From Polynucleobacter sp. JS-JIR-5-A7 (GTDB lineage: Bacteria; Pseudomonadota; Gammaproteobacteria; Burkholderiales; Burkholderiaceae), in contig NZ_CP061308.1 of assembly GCF_018687935.1 (NCBI RefSeq), positions 1,234,048 through 1,298,047 on the forward strand: DNA of 64,000 bases. Direction: 5' to 3'. Of the stretch, positions 8,530-17,745 are shown piece by piece. Under the pieces are notes generated by a model, which made no database searches, was not told where the DNA came from, and was given only the letters and a program-made list of their open reading frames with translations. The first letter of the stretch is position 1. Every line of letters begins with the position of its first letter. A program made the position numbers and the translations under genes.

Positions 8530-11046
8530 ATGAAATATCCTGCTTTTCTAAGATTGCTCCTCGCCCCTGTTAACTGGTTACGCAAAATCCGGGGATTTAG
8601 GCTCGTTTACACCCCCCTGCTAGCAATCGTGCTGTTTACCGCAGTCATGGGCATTATTTTGGGTACGCTCCATTTGCAGGAAAAAGGACAACAAGAATCT
8701 GCCCTATTTAGAGAGCTCTCTTTTGCCAAACAACGTATTCAATTACGCTTTGTAAACAATGCTGACTCTTTAAATACGATTAATCGTGAAATTGCTGCGA
8801 GTAGCGAAGATGCAAAGTTAAAACAACTAGTGCGCGAGCAATCCGATGATTTAGTGCTCAATAATCATGAGATTATCAAAATCATTTGGCTTAATGCTGA
8901 TAACTCTTATCAATGGACCGCCCCAGCAAATAACCCTAAAACAGACTGGATTAGCAAAACACAAAATGAGCGGGCAGTAAATGAGGGTCTCACAAATGCA
9001 ATAGAGCTTAGCCGAGTGACGAGCAGGACTGCTTTTAGTCAGTTCATTTCACTTAACTTACCGAGCGAGGAATCTCTCGCCAAGGATAGAAGAACCGTCT
9101 TCTGGCAAGTGGCTCCTAATATTGTTGGTGGTCAAGCCATCGGTTTCTTAGCCGCACTGTATACCACCCAAGGCATCTTAGATGTCATCCCCAATGAGCT
9201 CAAAGCACACTATCGTTTCACCTTACTGACTGATAACGACAGGGTCTTATCCATCTCCTCCGATCGAGATACACCCAAAAGAGCTTTTAGCAATCAAACG
9301 AGTTTAGACATCGGCGTATTAAGTCCAAACCTAGTCTTACGAATTGACACCTATCCTCCACCGACCAATCTGACTTTCCGAATGTTAATCGGTGTGGTCT
9401 TAGGTCTTTCTGCTTTCGTTATTTGGAGTTTGTGGTCTGTCCTTAAGCAGATGCAAGTGCGTCAAGAAGCTGAGGCTAATTTACGGACTGAAACCAGCTT
9501 TCGTAATGCCATGGAAAATTCCACACCAGTCGGCATCCGTGCGCACGATATGGAAAAGCGCATCACCTATGTGAACCGAGCCTTTTGTGAGATGACTGGC
9601 TGGTCGTCAAAAGAACTGATTGGCCTGATGCCGCCCTTCCCCTTCTGGCCCGAATCTAGGCGCGATGAGCTCGTAGAAAAAATGAATCGCGCCCTGAAAA
9701 TGGAATCGGGGATGAAAACTGGTATTGAGGGAGTCGTTTTGCACCGTGATGGCTCTCTGATTGAGACTCGCACTTTTATTGCTCCCCTCATTAATGAAAA
9801 AGGAACGCAAACGGGTTGGGTTACTTCCTTAATTGATATTTCCGAACCGAAGAAGATCCGAGAAGAGTTGGCTGCATCGCAGGAACGCTTTGTTACTGTG
9901 CTTGAGGGTTTGGATGCTGCCGTTTCTGTGGTTGACCTTGAAAACGATCATCTCTTATTTGCCAATCGCTTCTACCGAGAAAATTTTGGAGATGACTCAA
10001 AGGGTCACTTTCAGTTAGCAGGTAATGCGAATAACCTGGAGACCTTGCATGATGTTGCGGAAGATTTACAAGACTCTCCTCCAGGTATCCCGACCTCCTT
10101 TTTATATCAAGAGTCTGAGTCGGAAGAAATTCAATTAAGTGACGGCAGTAATAAATGGTACGAAGTCAGAAGGCGCTTTATTCCCTGGGTTGATGGGCGC
10201 CTTGCGCAACTCTTGATTGCTACCGATATTACGATGCGTAAAGAGGCAGATGATTTAGCACGCCAGCAAGAAGAGCGTATGCAGTTTACGAGCCGCTTAA
10301 CTACGATGGGTGAGATGGCATCCTCTCTCGCGCATGAGTTAAACCAACCACTCTCAGCGATCTCTAACTATTGCATGGGGGTCGCTAAACGTTTAGAAGG
10401 TAATCTAGATCCCGTACTCACCAAAGATATCCTGCCAGCGCTTGAGAAAGCATCTGAACAGGCTCATCGTGCAGGCACTATCATTCAGCGCATTCGAGGA
10501 TTTGTAAAACGCAGCGAGCCGCAAAGTAAATTGACTGCCATTAGCGAAATTATTAACGATGCTGTTGGGCTAGTCGAAATTGAGGCGCATCGCCATCGCC
10601 TAACCATCATTTCTCAAATCAGTGAAAACCTTCCTGCGGTAGATGTTGATCCCGTCTTAATCCTGCAGGTTTTAGTCAACCTACTGAAAAATGGCCTAGA
10701 TAGCACGAGGGAGGCTTATCCCCTTTCTTCTCGTTGGTCCGCTGCTCCCGTCAAAATCAGCGCTGATCTGGATACCAGTATTTTTCCAGCCATGCTGCGT
10801 ATTCAGGTGAGTGATGGCGGGGCTGGAATCCCCGAATCAGTCTCCCAACGCATGTTTGAGCCCTTTTTTAGCACTAAATCCGATGGCATGGGCATGGGTC
10901 TCAATATTTGCCGCTCTATTATTGAATCCCATCATGGCAGGCTTTGGGCGGTCAATATCATGGATGCGGAACATACCAAGCTGGCTGGCTGCACCTTTAC
11001 AATACTTCTACCCCTGGAATCTCCTGAAACTTCGGGTAATGTTTAA
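8530..11046 (+). CDS. Membrane-bound PAS-domain sensor histidine kinase (FixL/DctB type)
   Basis: A two-component sensor of about 838 residues from the ATG at 8530; an in-frame ATG at 8440 would add 30 residues but lies inside a palindromic promoter-like region. Topology: TM1 near residues 25-48, a periplasmic sensing domain of about 230 residues, TM2 near 280-305, two PAS domains (from about 326 and 450), a HisKA dimerisation domain with phospho-acceptor His near 602 in LAHELNQPLSAI, and a HATPase domain with NLLKNGLDS, DGGAGIPE and GMGMGLNICRS. The response regulator follows 36 bases later. The signal is unknown. Its position divergent from aceE suggests a link with pyruvate or redox metabolism, which is inference. 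Confidence 0.9.
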   Translation: MKYPAFLRLLLAPVNWLRKIRGFRLVYTPLLAIVLFTAVMGIILGTLHLQEKGQQESALFRELSFAKQRIQLRFVNNADSLNTINREIAASSEDAKLKQLVREQSDDLVLNNHEIIKIIWLNADNSYQWTAPANNPKTDWISKTQNERAVNEGLTNAIELSRVTSRTAFSQFISLNLPSEESLAKDRRTVFWQVAPNIVGGQAIGFLAALYTTQGILDVIPNELKAHYRFTLLTDNDRVLSISSDRDTPKRAFSNQTSLDIGVLSPNLVLRIDTYPPPTNLTFRMLIGVVLGLSAFVIWSLWSVLKQMQVRQEAEANLRTETSFRNAMENSTPVGIRAHDMEKRITYVNRAFCEMTGWSSKELIGLMPPFPFWPESRRDELVEKMNRALKMESGMKTGIEGVVLHRDGSLIETRTFIAPLINEKGTQTGWVTSLIDISEPKKIREELAASQERFVTVLEGLDAAVSVVDLENDHLLFANRFYRENFGDDSKGHFQLAGNANNLETLHDVAEDLQDSPPGIPTSFLYQESESEEIQLSDGSNKWYEVRRRFIPWVDGRLAQLLIATDITMRKEADDLARQQEERMQFTSRLTTMGEMASSLAHELNQPLSAISNYCMGVAKRLEGNLDPVLTKDILPALEKASEQAHRAGTIIQRIRGFVKRSEPQSKLTAISEIINDAVGLVEIEAHRHRLTIISQISENLPAVDVDPVLILQVLVNLLKNGLDSTREAYPLSSRWSAAPVKISADLDTSIFPAMLRIQVSDGGAGIPESVSQRMFEPFFSTKSDGMGMGLNICRSIIESHHGRLWAVNIMDAEHTKLAGCTFTILLPLESPETSGNV

Positions 11047-11082
11047 TCATTGCACTAATTGAATCACCTTGCGAGACCCGAT

Positions 11083-11730
11083 ATGAACCTTAGTACCAGC
11101 ACCAAACCAACCCAGGCAGAAGTTGTCTACGTTGTCGACGATGATGAAGCAGTGCGTGATTCTCTGACCTGGCTTCTGGAAAGCAATGGTTATATAGTGC
11201 GTTGTCACGCCAGTGCTGAACGTTTCTTGCAATCGTTACAGAGTACTGATAAGTCCACTATCTCCTGCGCTATTTTGGATGTGCGCATGCCCGGTATGTC
11301 TGGCCTTGAATTACAAGAGCGTCTCATTAGTGAAAATTTACCGATGCCAGTTGCCTTCATCACAGGTCATGGCGATGTCTCTATGGCGGTCTCGACTATG
11401 AAACGTGGTGCAGTAGATTTTATTGAAAAGCCATTTAAAGAAAATGATCTCTGCAGCTTAGTCGATCGCATGCTCGCTAAGGCACGCGTGGATTACTCAC
11501 AAGCAAGTCAGCGCAAGATTACCCAAAGTTTACTTAGCAAGCTGACTGGGCGTGAGCGTCAAGTGTTAGAGCGTATTGTTGCTGGACGCCTGAATAAGCA
11601 GATTGCAGATGACCTCGGTATCTCCATTAAGACTGTTGAGGCACACCGCGCCAACATTATGGAAAAGCTCAACGTCAATACAGTTGCCGACCTATTACGC
11701 CTTGCCTTGTCCGACCCACAACCGAATTAA
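11083..11730 (+). CDS. FixJ/TtrR-type response regulator, LuxR DNA-binding domain
   Basis: A 215-residue transcriptional regulator. The N-terminal receiver domain has the acidic pair DDDE, the phosphorylatable Asp near residue 66 in ILDVRMPG, and the conserved Lys in EKPF. The C-terminal LuxR helix-turn-helix is typical: LTGRERQVLERI, then KQIADDLGISIKTVEAHR. I use the ATG at 11083; a TTG at 11059 has no better ribosome site. It is paired with the upstream PAS kinase. Targets are unknown, but the divergent pyruvate dehydrogenase operon is the obvious candidate. Confidence 0.92.
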   Translation: MNLSTSTKPTQAEVVYVVDDDEAVRDSLTWLLESNGYIVRCHASAERFLQSLQSTDKSTISCAILDVRMPGMSGLELQERLISENLPMPVAFITGHGDVSMAVSTMKRGAVDFIEKPFKENDLCSLVDRMLAKARVDYSQASQRKITQSLLSKLTGRERQVLERIVAGRLNKQIADDLGISIKTVEAHRANIMEKLNVNTVADLLRLALSDPQPN

Positions 11731-11762
11731 TGTATTCATCCTTACTTTAATATTCACCTGTA

Positions 11763-12617
11763 ATGCCTGCTCAATTACTCGACGGAAACGCTCTCTCTAA
11801 GAAACTGCGCGCAGAAATTGCTGCCCGTGGTGCGATCGTTACTGCCAAAGGTGTTCGCCCTGGTTTAGCCGTGATCGTCGTAGGTGACAATCCAGCTAGC
11901 CAAGTCTATGTCCGTAATAAAGTGAAGGCCTGTGAAGATGTAGGTTTTCATTCTGTATTAGAGCGCTACTCCGCCGAATTAGGCGAAGAAGAATTACTGG
12001 CTCGTATTGCTACCTTAAATGCTGACCCTGCGATTCATGGCATCTTGGTGCAACTACCACTACCGGAACACATTGCCTCTGAGCGTGTACTAGAAGCTAT
12101 TGCTCCAGAAAAAGATGTGGACGGCTTCCATGTAGCCAATGCTGGTGCTTTAATGGTTGGCCAACCTGCATTCAAACCCTGTACTCCTTATGGTTGCATG
12201 AAGATTCTGGAGAGTATTGATTACCCTATTCGGGGGGCACGGGCAGTGATCGTTGGCGCCTCCAATATCGTCGGCAAACCCATGGCGATGTTGTTATTAC
12301 AAGCCGGGGCAACCGTGACTATTTGTAATAGCAAAACACGGGATTTAGCTCATCACACTAAAGATGCCGACATCCTGGTAGTAGCTACCGGAAAACCCAA
12401 AATGGTTTCTGGAGATATGGTCAAAACCGGTGCCGTAGTAATTGACGTTGGCATCAATCGCCTACCCGACGGGAAGCTTTGCGGCGACGTGGATTTCGAT
12501 GCGGCCAAATATATCGCCGGCTGGATTACCCCCGTTCCTGGTGGCGTTGGCCCTATGACAATCACCATGCTCTTAATGAACACTTTAGAGGCGGCTGAAA
12601 AAGCAGCCAAGCCCTAG
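11763..12617 (+). CDS. folD: Bifunctional methylenetetrahydrofolate dehydrogenase / cyclohydrolase
   Basis: A cytoplasmic one-carbon enzyme that oxidises 5,10-methylene-THF and hydrolyses methenyl-THF to 10-formyl-THF. Length (284) is normal. The catalytic Tyr-Lys region is intact (SQVYVRNKVKAC), as are EKDVDGFH and the C-terminal PGGVGPMT. The dinucleotide-site motif, usually VGRSNIVGKP, here reads VGASNIVGKP: the Arg that in characterised NADP-dependent homologues contacts the cofactor phosphate is Ala166. Cofactor preference may therefore differ. It lies between the FixJ-type regulator and prlC, same strand, with short gaps. Confidence 0.96.
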   Translation: MPAQLLDGNALSKKLRAEIAARGAIVTAKGVRPGLAVIVVGDNPASQVYVRNKVKACEDVGFHSVLERYSAELGEEELLARIATLNADPAIHGILVQLPLPEHIASERVLEAIAPEKDVDGFHVANAGALMVGQPAFKPCTPYGCMKILESIDYPIRGARAVIVGASNIVGKPMAMLLLQAGATVTICNSKTRDLAHHTKDADILVVATGKPKMVSGDMVKTGAVVIDVGINRLPDGKLCGDVDFDAAKYIAGWITPVPGGVGPMTITMLLMNTLEAAEKAAKP

Positions 12618-12635
12618 ATCCATTAAGCTAGAGGG

Positions 12636-14762
12636 ATGAATACATCCCTCTCTGCATCTCTGCCCCCTGCATTACAAAATAATCCGCTCCTGACTTTTGG
12701 TCGGGGTATTGCCGCTTACTCTGAAATTAAGCCTGAACACATCACGCCAGCGATTGAGTTTCTACTTAAACATGCTCAAGATGCAGTGGATCTTGCTACT
12801 AATCCCAATACACCTTCAACCTGGGATGATCTTGCTGAACCATTAGAGGATGCAACAGAATCTTTGGGAAGATCTTGGAGCGTGATCTCTCACCTCAATA
12901 GTGTGGCGGATACTCCTGAGTTAAGATCTGCCTACGGAGCAATGCTTCCAGACGTGACTGCATTTTTTTCTAGCCTCGGACAGAACTTAGCGCTGTATCA
13001 AAAATTTAAAGAGCTCAGCAAAGGTCCTGAGTTTACTAAGCTCAATCGCGCGCAAAAGAAAGTGATTGAGAACTCTTTAAGAGACTTTCGGCTTGGTGGC
13101 GCCGAACTCAATGATGCCGATAAACCCCGCTTTGCTCAAATCCAAGACGAGCAAGCTATTTTGGGCAAAGCGTTTTCAGATCATGTCTTAGATGCAACCG
13201 ATGGTTTCGTTCATCTTGTCAGCAATGCATCTGATCTCATCGGTTTACCAGAAGATGTTAAAGCAGCAGCGGCCGATACCGCCCAACAAAAGGGCTTAAA
13301 GGGTTGGGCTTTTACCCTGCACTTCCCCTCCTATTACCCAATCATGCAGTACTCCGAAAATCGAGAACTACGCCGCCTAATGTATGAAGCTTATGTCACC
13401 CGCTCTTCTGAGCTAGGTCCGCAATACGCCCAGGGCAATATTGCTTGGGACAATACTCAGAATATGCTTGATCAATTGCGCCTACGTGATGAAGAAGCGC
13501 GCATGCTCGGCTTTGCTAATTTCGCAGCGCTGAGCTTAGCTCCCAAAATGGCTAATACGGTTGATGAAGTAGATCTCTTCTTAACAAACTTTGCCAATAA
13601 ATCAAAACCGTATGCCCAACGGGATTGGGATGAGCTTTGTGCATTTGCGAAAACTGAACTGGGTCTCATTGATGGTGTTCAGCCTTGGGATACGGCATTT
13701 GCAGCTGAACGCTTGAAACAAGAGCGCTATTCGTTTTCTGAAAATGAGCTTAAACAATACTTCCCACTGCCTAAAGTATTGGATGGATTATTTGGCGTGA
13801 TTCAAACGCTCTTCGGTGTCAAGATTGAGGCGGCTGACTTGCCAACCTGGCATGTAGATGTCGAGTCATTCTCCGTGAAGAATGCCAAAGGCAATATCGT
13901 GGCTTATTTTTACCTTGATCCTTATGCACGCTCTGGTAAACGTGGTGGCGCCTGGATGGATGATGCCCGCGGCCGCAGAGAACTACCCAATGGTGAAATT
14001 CAAATACCGGTTGCGTATTTAGTGTGCAACTTTGCACCGCCAGTGAAGGTCGATGGCGTATTGCGTCAACCCACGATTACCCATGATGATGTGATTACCC
14101 TATTCCACGAGAGTGGTCATGGTCTACACCATCTGTTAACTCAAGTGAGCGCTCTAGGCGTCTCAGGAATCAATGGTGTTGAATGGGATGCTGTGGAATT
14201 GCCTAGTCAATTTATGGAGAACTTCTGTTGGGAATGGGAAGTCCTAGAGAAAATGACTGCGCATGTTGAAACAGGTAAACCATTGCCCCGTGAATTATTT
14301 GAAAAGATTTTAGCTGCCAAGAATTTTCAAAATGGCTTAATGACCTTACGTCAAATTGTGATGTCATTAACCGATTGGCGCTTACATTCTCACTTTGATA
14401 CAAAGAGTGCGCAGGGACAGGCTGTGCTTGAACTCTCTCGCAAGATTGCCGCTGACTTTAATGTGATCCCACAGCCTGAGATCTCTCGGTGGATTAATAC
14501 TTTCAGCCATATCTTTGCTGGTGGCTATGCAGCTGGCTACTACAGCTATAAATGGGCTGAGGTTCTATCTGCTGATGCCTACTCTGCTTTTGAAGAGGCG
14601 GCCAAACTCACGGGCTCCGTACTTGATCCTAAGACAGGGTCACGTTATCGCGAAGAAATTTTAGAAGTCGGCGGCAGCCGTCCTGCAGCTGAATCCTTCA
14701 AAGCCTTTCGCGGACGTGAGCCAAGTATCGATGCCTTATTGCGTCATGGTGGTTTAGCTTAA
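12636..14762 (+). CDS. prlC: Oligopeptidase A (M3 family zinc metallopeptidase)
   Basis: A cytoplasmic M3 peptidase that degrades short peptides, including cleaved signal peptides. The 708-residue length is usual for the family. The zinc site HESGHGLHHLL near residues 490-500 is intact, followed by the expected downstream Glu in the VEWDAVELPSQFMENF region. The late Tyr-rich segment GGYAAGYYSYKWAE also matches family members. The ATG at 12636 follows folD by 18 bases, which points to co-transcription. Confidence 0.96.
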   Translation: MNTSLSASLPPALQNNPLLTFGRGIAAYSEIKPEHITPAIEFLLKHAQDAVDLATNPNTPSTWDDLAEPLEDATESLGRSWSVISHLNSVADTPELRSAYGAMLPDVTAFFSSLGQNLALYQKFKELSKGPEFTKLNRAQKKVIENSLRDFRLGGAELNDADKPRFAQIQDEQAILGKAFSDHVLDATDGFVHLVSNASDLIGLPEDVKAAAADTAQQKGLKGWAFTLHFPSYYPIMQYSENRELRRLMYEAYVTRSSELGPQYAQGNIAWDNTQNMLDQLRLRDEEARMLGFANFAALSLAPKMANTVDEVDLFLTNFANKSKPYAQRDWDELCAFAKTELGLIDGVQPWDTAFAAERLKQERYSFSENELKQYFPLPKVLDGLFGVIQTLFGVKIEAADLPTWHVDVESFSVKNAKGNIVAYFYLDPYARSGKRGGAWMDDARGRRELPNGEIQIPVAYLVCNFAPPVKVDGVLRQPTITHDDVITLFHESGHGLHHLLTQVSALGVSGINGVEWDAVELPSQFMENFCWEWEVLEKMTAHVETGKPLPRELFEKILAAKNFQNGLMTLRQIVMSLTDWRLHSHFDTKSAQGQAVLELSRKIAADFNVIPQPEISRWINTFSHIFAGGYAAGYYSYKWAEVLSADAYSAFEEAAKLTGSVLDPKTGSRYREEILEVGGSRPAAESFKAFRGREPSIDALLRHGGLA

Positions 14763-14838
14763 TGACAAGGCAAGCACTAGGTAAATGAAAAACACCTAAG
14801 GGTGGTTTGAATAGGTAAGCTTATAGGAGCTGAAATTA

Positions 14839-16146
14839 TTACTTTTGACTTAGTTGCGGGCATGCATTTTCTAATGGCTTACCTGCAATGCGGTCCTTCA
14901 CCCAAGCAAGATACATTGGCGCTGAAACACCGGGAGTTGTAAAGTGAGATTGCTCGCCAGGTAACTGGTTTCTTCCTACATTTGCACCCATGGCGCACAT
15001 CTGCTTTTGATAGAGCTCATGCATGATAGGTGGAACAGCGGTATCTTTTGTGCCCCAATAAATCACCACTGGTGCTACCGGCTTCACGGGCTTCACACTT
15101 CCATCAATAAATGCTTTTATCCATGCCAAGGAGTTACTAGCCGTAGGCTTCAAGAGGGACTTGTATTGATCTCCATAAGCAAAGTTGAAGGTATCAGCCA
15201 TCACATGAACACATTTATTGCTGGCCAACCGATTAACTACTTTTGCACCTTCATCAGTCAAAATATCTGTTAATTTCAGATTAGGATTGGCGGCTTGGGC
15301 ACCCCACAAGCCCATTACATAGTGCGCAAATAAAAACACATTCGGAATATTGGCCTGAGTAAATTCATTCATCAGCTTATTAGCACTCGACTCATCAGCC
15401 GGCAATTTTGGAAGCATTACTGCTATATCATCTGGCGCCAATGCAACAAACCCAAGGTATTGCAAATTATCTGCAGCAGTACCCTTCAGAGCCTGATAGT
15501 CCGGCAGACTTGCAGCCGCAATTGTTGCTCCACCGCCTTGTGACCAGCCATAAATAATCGTCTTCTTACCAGCGCCAACTTCTTTCATAGAGCTAGCCGC
15601 TCTTGCAGAGTTGATGGCATCTCTACCATTAGTTCCAGCAACAGCGTACTGGTGTTTACCGCCACCACCTTGACCTTGATAGTCGGTAGCAACTATGACG
15701 TAGCCTTCTTTAATAAATTCCTCTACGTTTGGAATACCATAATCAGTCCATGAGTTCCCATCCATTAAGAAATACTCATTCAAAGGAGAGGTGGGATTGG
15801 TAATTTGTGATGGGCCACAATTTTGAGCTGACCCTGTTGTGCCGTGAGCCCACGCCAAGATCGGCCTTCCCTCTTTGGGAGCTTGACCAATAGGGGCTAC
15901 TATCAAACCCGTTGCGATCGTCTTACGTTCTGCAATATCAGAGGAAATATAGGCAATCCTCCAAGCGTGCGCACCCTTCACCGATGTTTTGATCTTTTCC
16001 CTCTTCAGGATTTGTCCCAGCTTGCCCTGAGGACTCATTTTGATCACTTCCTCATAAAACGGGGGAACAGGAGGATCAGCGTATACGCTTAAAGATAGCA
16101 ATCCCAACAAGGTAGCAAGGACTAAAGAGGTGATTGATGTTTTCAT
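14839..16146 (-). CDS. Secreted alpha/beta hydrolase of the secretory-lipase family
   Basis: A 435-residue protein with a clear N-terminal signal peptide (MKTSITSLVLA, cut near VYADPP), so it should be periplasmic or exported. The nucleophile elbow is YGWSQGGGAT, a GxSxG with the Ser near residue 200. An oxyanion-type AWAHGTTGSAQNCG lies earlier, and an Asp (WGTKDTAVP) and His (EQSHFTTPG) near the C-terminus complete a plausible triad. The pattern resembles the fungal-type LIP / secretory lipase family (PF03583), also found in bacteria. The substrate is unknown: lipid, ester or polyester. It stands alone, convergent with prlC. Confidence 0.8.
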   Translation of the reverse strand: MKTSITSLVLATLLGLLSLSVYADPPVPPFYEEVIKMSPQGKLGQILKREKIKTSVKGAHAWRIAYISSDIAERKTIATGLIVAPIGQAPKEGRPILAWAHGTTGSAQNCGPSQITNPTSPLNEYFLMDGNSWTDYGIPNVEEFIKEGYVIVATDYQGQGGGGKHQYAVAGTNGRDAINSARAASSMKEVGAGKKTIIYGWSQGGGATIAAASLPDYQALKGTAADNLQYLGFVALAPDDIAVMLPKLPADESSANKLMNEFTQANIPNVFLFAHYVMGLWGAQAANPNLKLTDILTDEGAKVVNRLASNKCVHVMADTFNFAYGDQYKSLLKPTASNSLAWIKAFIDGSVKPVKPVAPVVIYWGTKDTAVPPIMHELYQKQMCAMGANVGRNQLPGEQSHFTTPGVSAPMYLAWVKDRIAGKPLENACPQLSQK

Positions 16147-16217
16147 AAATACCTTATCACTACATTTATTAATAGGATGAATGCCTGTAACTATACTAAA
16201 ACCTTCGCTTGATTAAG

Positions 16218-16850
16218 CTAAGTCTTCTTGATCTCTGAATCTGAATCAATCCAAGCTGGATGCTTGTCCATCACAGCATTAAATAAGTCTGATTGAGTGT
16301 GATCGTGTAACCATTTTTTAGTATTGGGAAATGGCATTTCCTCAAAGCTTTTTGGGTTGACCATAGAAAACTGTCTGATAAACGGAAAAATAGCTATATC
16401 CACCCAAGTCATTCGGTTGCCTAACAAGTATTGATCTGACTGTAGTGCATCCTCCATAGGTTTTAACATTAAGTCTAATGCTTCACTAAGAACTTCTCCT
16501 TGATCAAGCTCAGGATATCGATTCGGATATTTATATTGGTCCAATCGTTTTTTAAAGGGGCCATCATTTTTCTCAATCCAAGATTGCGCAGCCTGCTCAT
16601 CCACAGTCTTCCAGCCATCTGGATCTGACTGATCCAAGGCCCATCGCATGATATCCAAGCTTTGATCAATCACTAAGTCTTCTACACAAAAAACGGGTAC
16701 GGTAGCTTTAGGCGATAACAGTAGCATTGATTTGGGCTTATCTCTTAAAACAATCTCTCTGTGCTCAAACTGAATGCCAGAGTATTTCAAGGCCATACGT
16801 GCCCTCATAGCATAAGGACATCGTCGATAAGAATACAAAATAGGCATCAT
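16218..16850 (-). CDS. Glutathione S-transferase-like protein with CPYA motif
   Basis: About 210 residues from the ATG at 16850; a TTG at 16868 would add six residues. The N-terminal thioredoxin-like half begins PILYSYRRCPYAMRAR, a glutaredoxin-like Cys-Pro-Tyr-Ala motif, and has the cis-Pro in ATVPVF. The rest is an all-helical GST C-terminal domain (MTWVDIAIFPF). It therefore looks like a Cys-type GST related to GrxB rather than a Tyr/Ser GST, likely acting as a thiol transferase or deglutathionylating enzyme. The physiological substrate is unknown. Confidence 0.85.
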   Translation of the reverse strand: MMPILYSYRRCPYAMRARMALKYSGIQFEHREIVLRDKPKSMLLLSPKATVPVFCVEDLVIDQSLDIMRWALDQSDPDGWKTVDEQAAQSWIEKNDGPFKKRLDQYKYPNRYPELDQGEVLSEALDLMLKPMEDALQSDQYLLGNRMTWVDIAIFPFIRQFSMVNPKSFEEMPFPNTKKWLHDHTQSDLFNAVMDKHPAWIDSDSEIKKT

Positions 16851-16896
16851 GGGTTCATCACCATTCAACTTGCTTTGGATACGATGAATTCAGCTC

Positions 16897-17745
16897 TTAC
16901 GCTTTTTTGATCTCAGCAATCACTGGGGCATGGTCTGATGGCTGCTCCCAGGTTCTAGGCTCTTTATCAACGACGCTGGCACTACACTTTTCTTTGAGAG
17001 CATCGCTTAGCAAAATATGATCTATACGCATGCCGGCATTTCTTCTAAAGCCCATCATGCGATAGTCCCACCAGCTAAATGTTTTAGGCGCTTGTTCAAA
17101 CATTCTGAAGGAATCGCTCATACCGAGCTTCAAGAGCTCCTGAAAAGCATAACGCTCTGGAGGGGACACCAGATTCTGCCCTTCCCATGCTTTAGGGTCA
17201 TGAACATCTTCATCTGCTGGAGCGATATTGAAGTCACCTAAGAGAGCCAAACGCGTATTCTTTTGCAGCTCCTGAGTAAGCCAGGTCTGTAATGAGTGCA
17301 GCCAACTCAATTTGTAGGCAAACTTATCGCTATCTGGCGACTGTCCGTTTGGAAAGTAAGCTGAGATCAGTCTGATAGGCTGCATTCCTGCAAATGGAAT
17401 GGTTGCAGCTAAGATGCGCTGTTGCTCATCTTCATAATCAGGAATATTTCTGGTGGGCTTTAAAAACGTAGTGACTGCATCAGAAGCAATCGAGGCCAAA
17501 GCAGCCTTGCGCACAATAATGGCAACACCGTTGTAAGTCTTTTGACCGGCAGCGAGACTCAGATAGCCCGCTGCCGCTAGCTCTTGATGGGGATACTTAT
17601 CATCCGTGAGTTTGAGCTCTTGCAAACACAAGCCATCTATCGGCTGTTTCTTTTTTTCCTGATCTTGTAACCAACGAAGTACGTGTGGCAGGCGAACTTT
17701 TAAGGAATTCACATTCCACGCCGCAATTCGGATTGAATCAGTCAT
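16897..17745 (-). CDS. xthA: Exodeoxyribonuclease III / AP endonuclease
   Basis: An Mg-dependent repair nuclease that cuts at abasic sites and trims 3' ends. Family motifs appear in order: AWNVNSLKVRLP, LQELKL with the metal Glu, GDFNIAP with the catalytic Asp/Asn, RIDHILLS and the C-terminal SDHAPVIAEI with the catalytic His. Its 282 residues fit. The start overlaps the ntrC stop by 8 bases, so it is likely translated from the glnA-ntrB-ntrC transcript. Confidence 0.95.
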   Translation of the reverse strand: MTDSIRIAAWNVNSLKVRLPHVLRWLQDQEKKKQPIDGLCLQELKLTDDKYPHQELAAAGYLSLAAGQKTYNGVAIIVRKAALASIASDAVTTFLKPTRNIPDYEDEQQRILAATIPFAGMQPIRLISAYFPNGQSPDSDKFAYKLSWLHSLQTWLTQELQKNTRLALLGDFNIAPADEDVHDPKAWEGQNLVSPPERYAFQELLKLGMSDSFRMFEQAPKTFSWWDYRMMGFRRNAGMRIDHILLSDALKEKCSASVVDKEPRTWEQPSDHAPVIAEIKKA

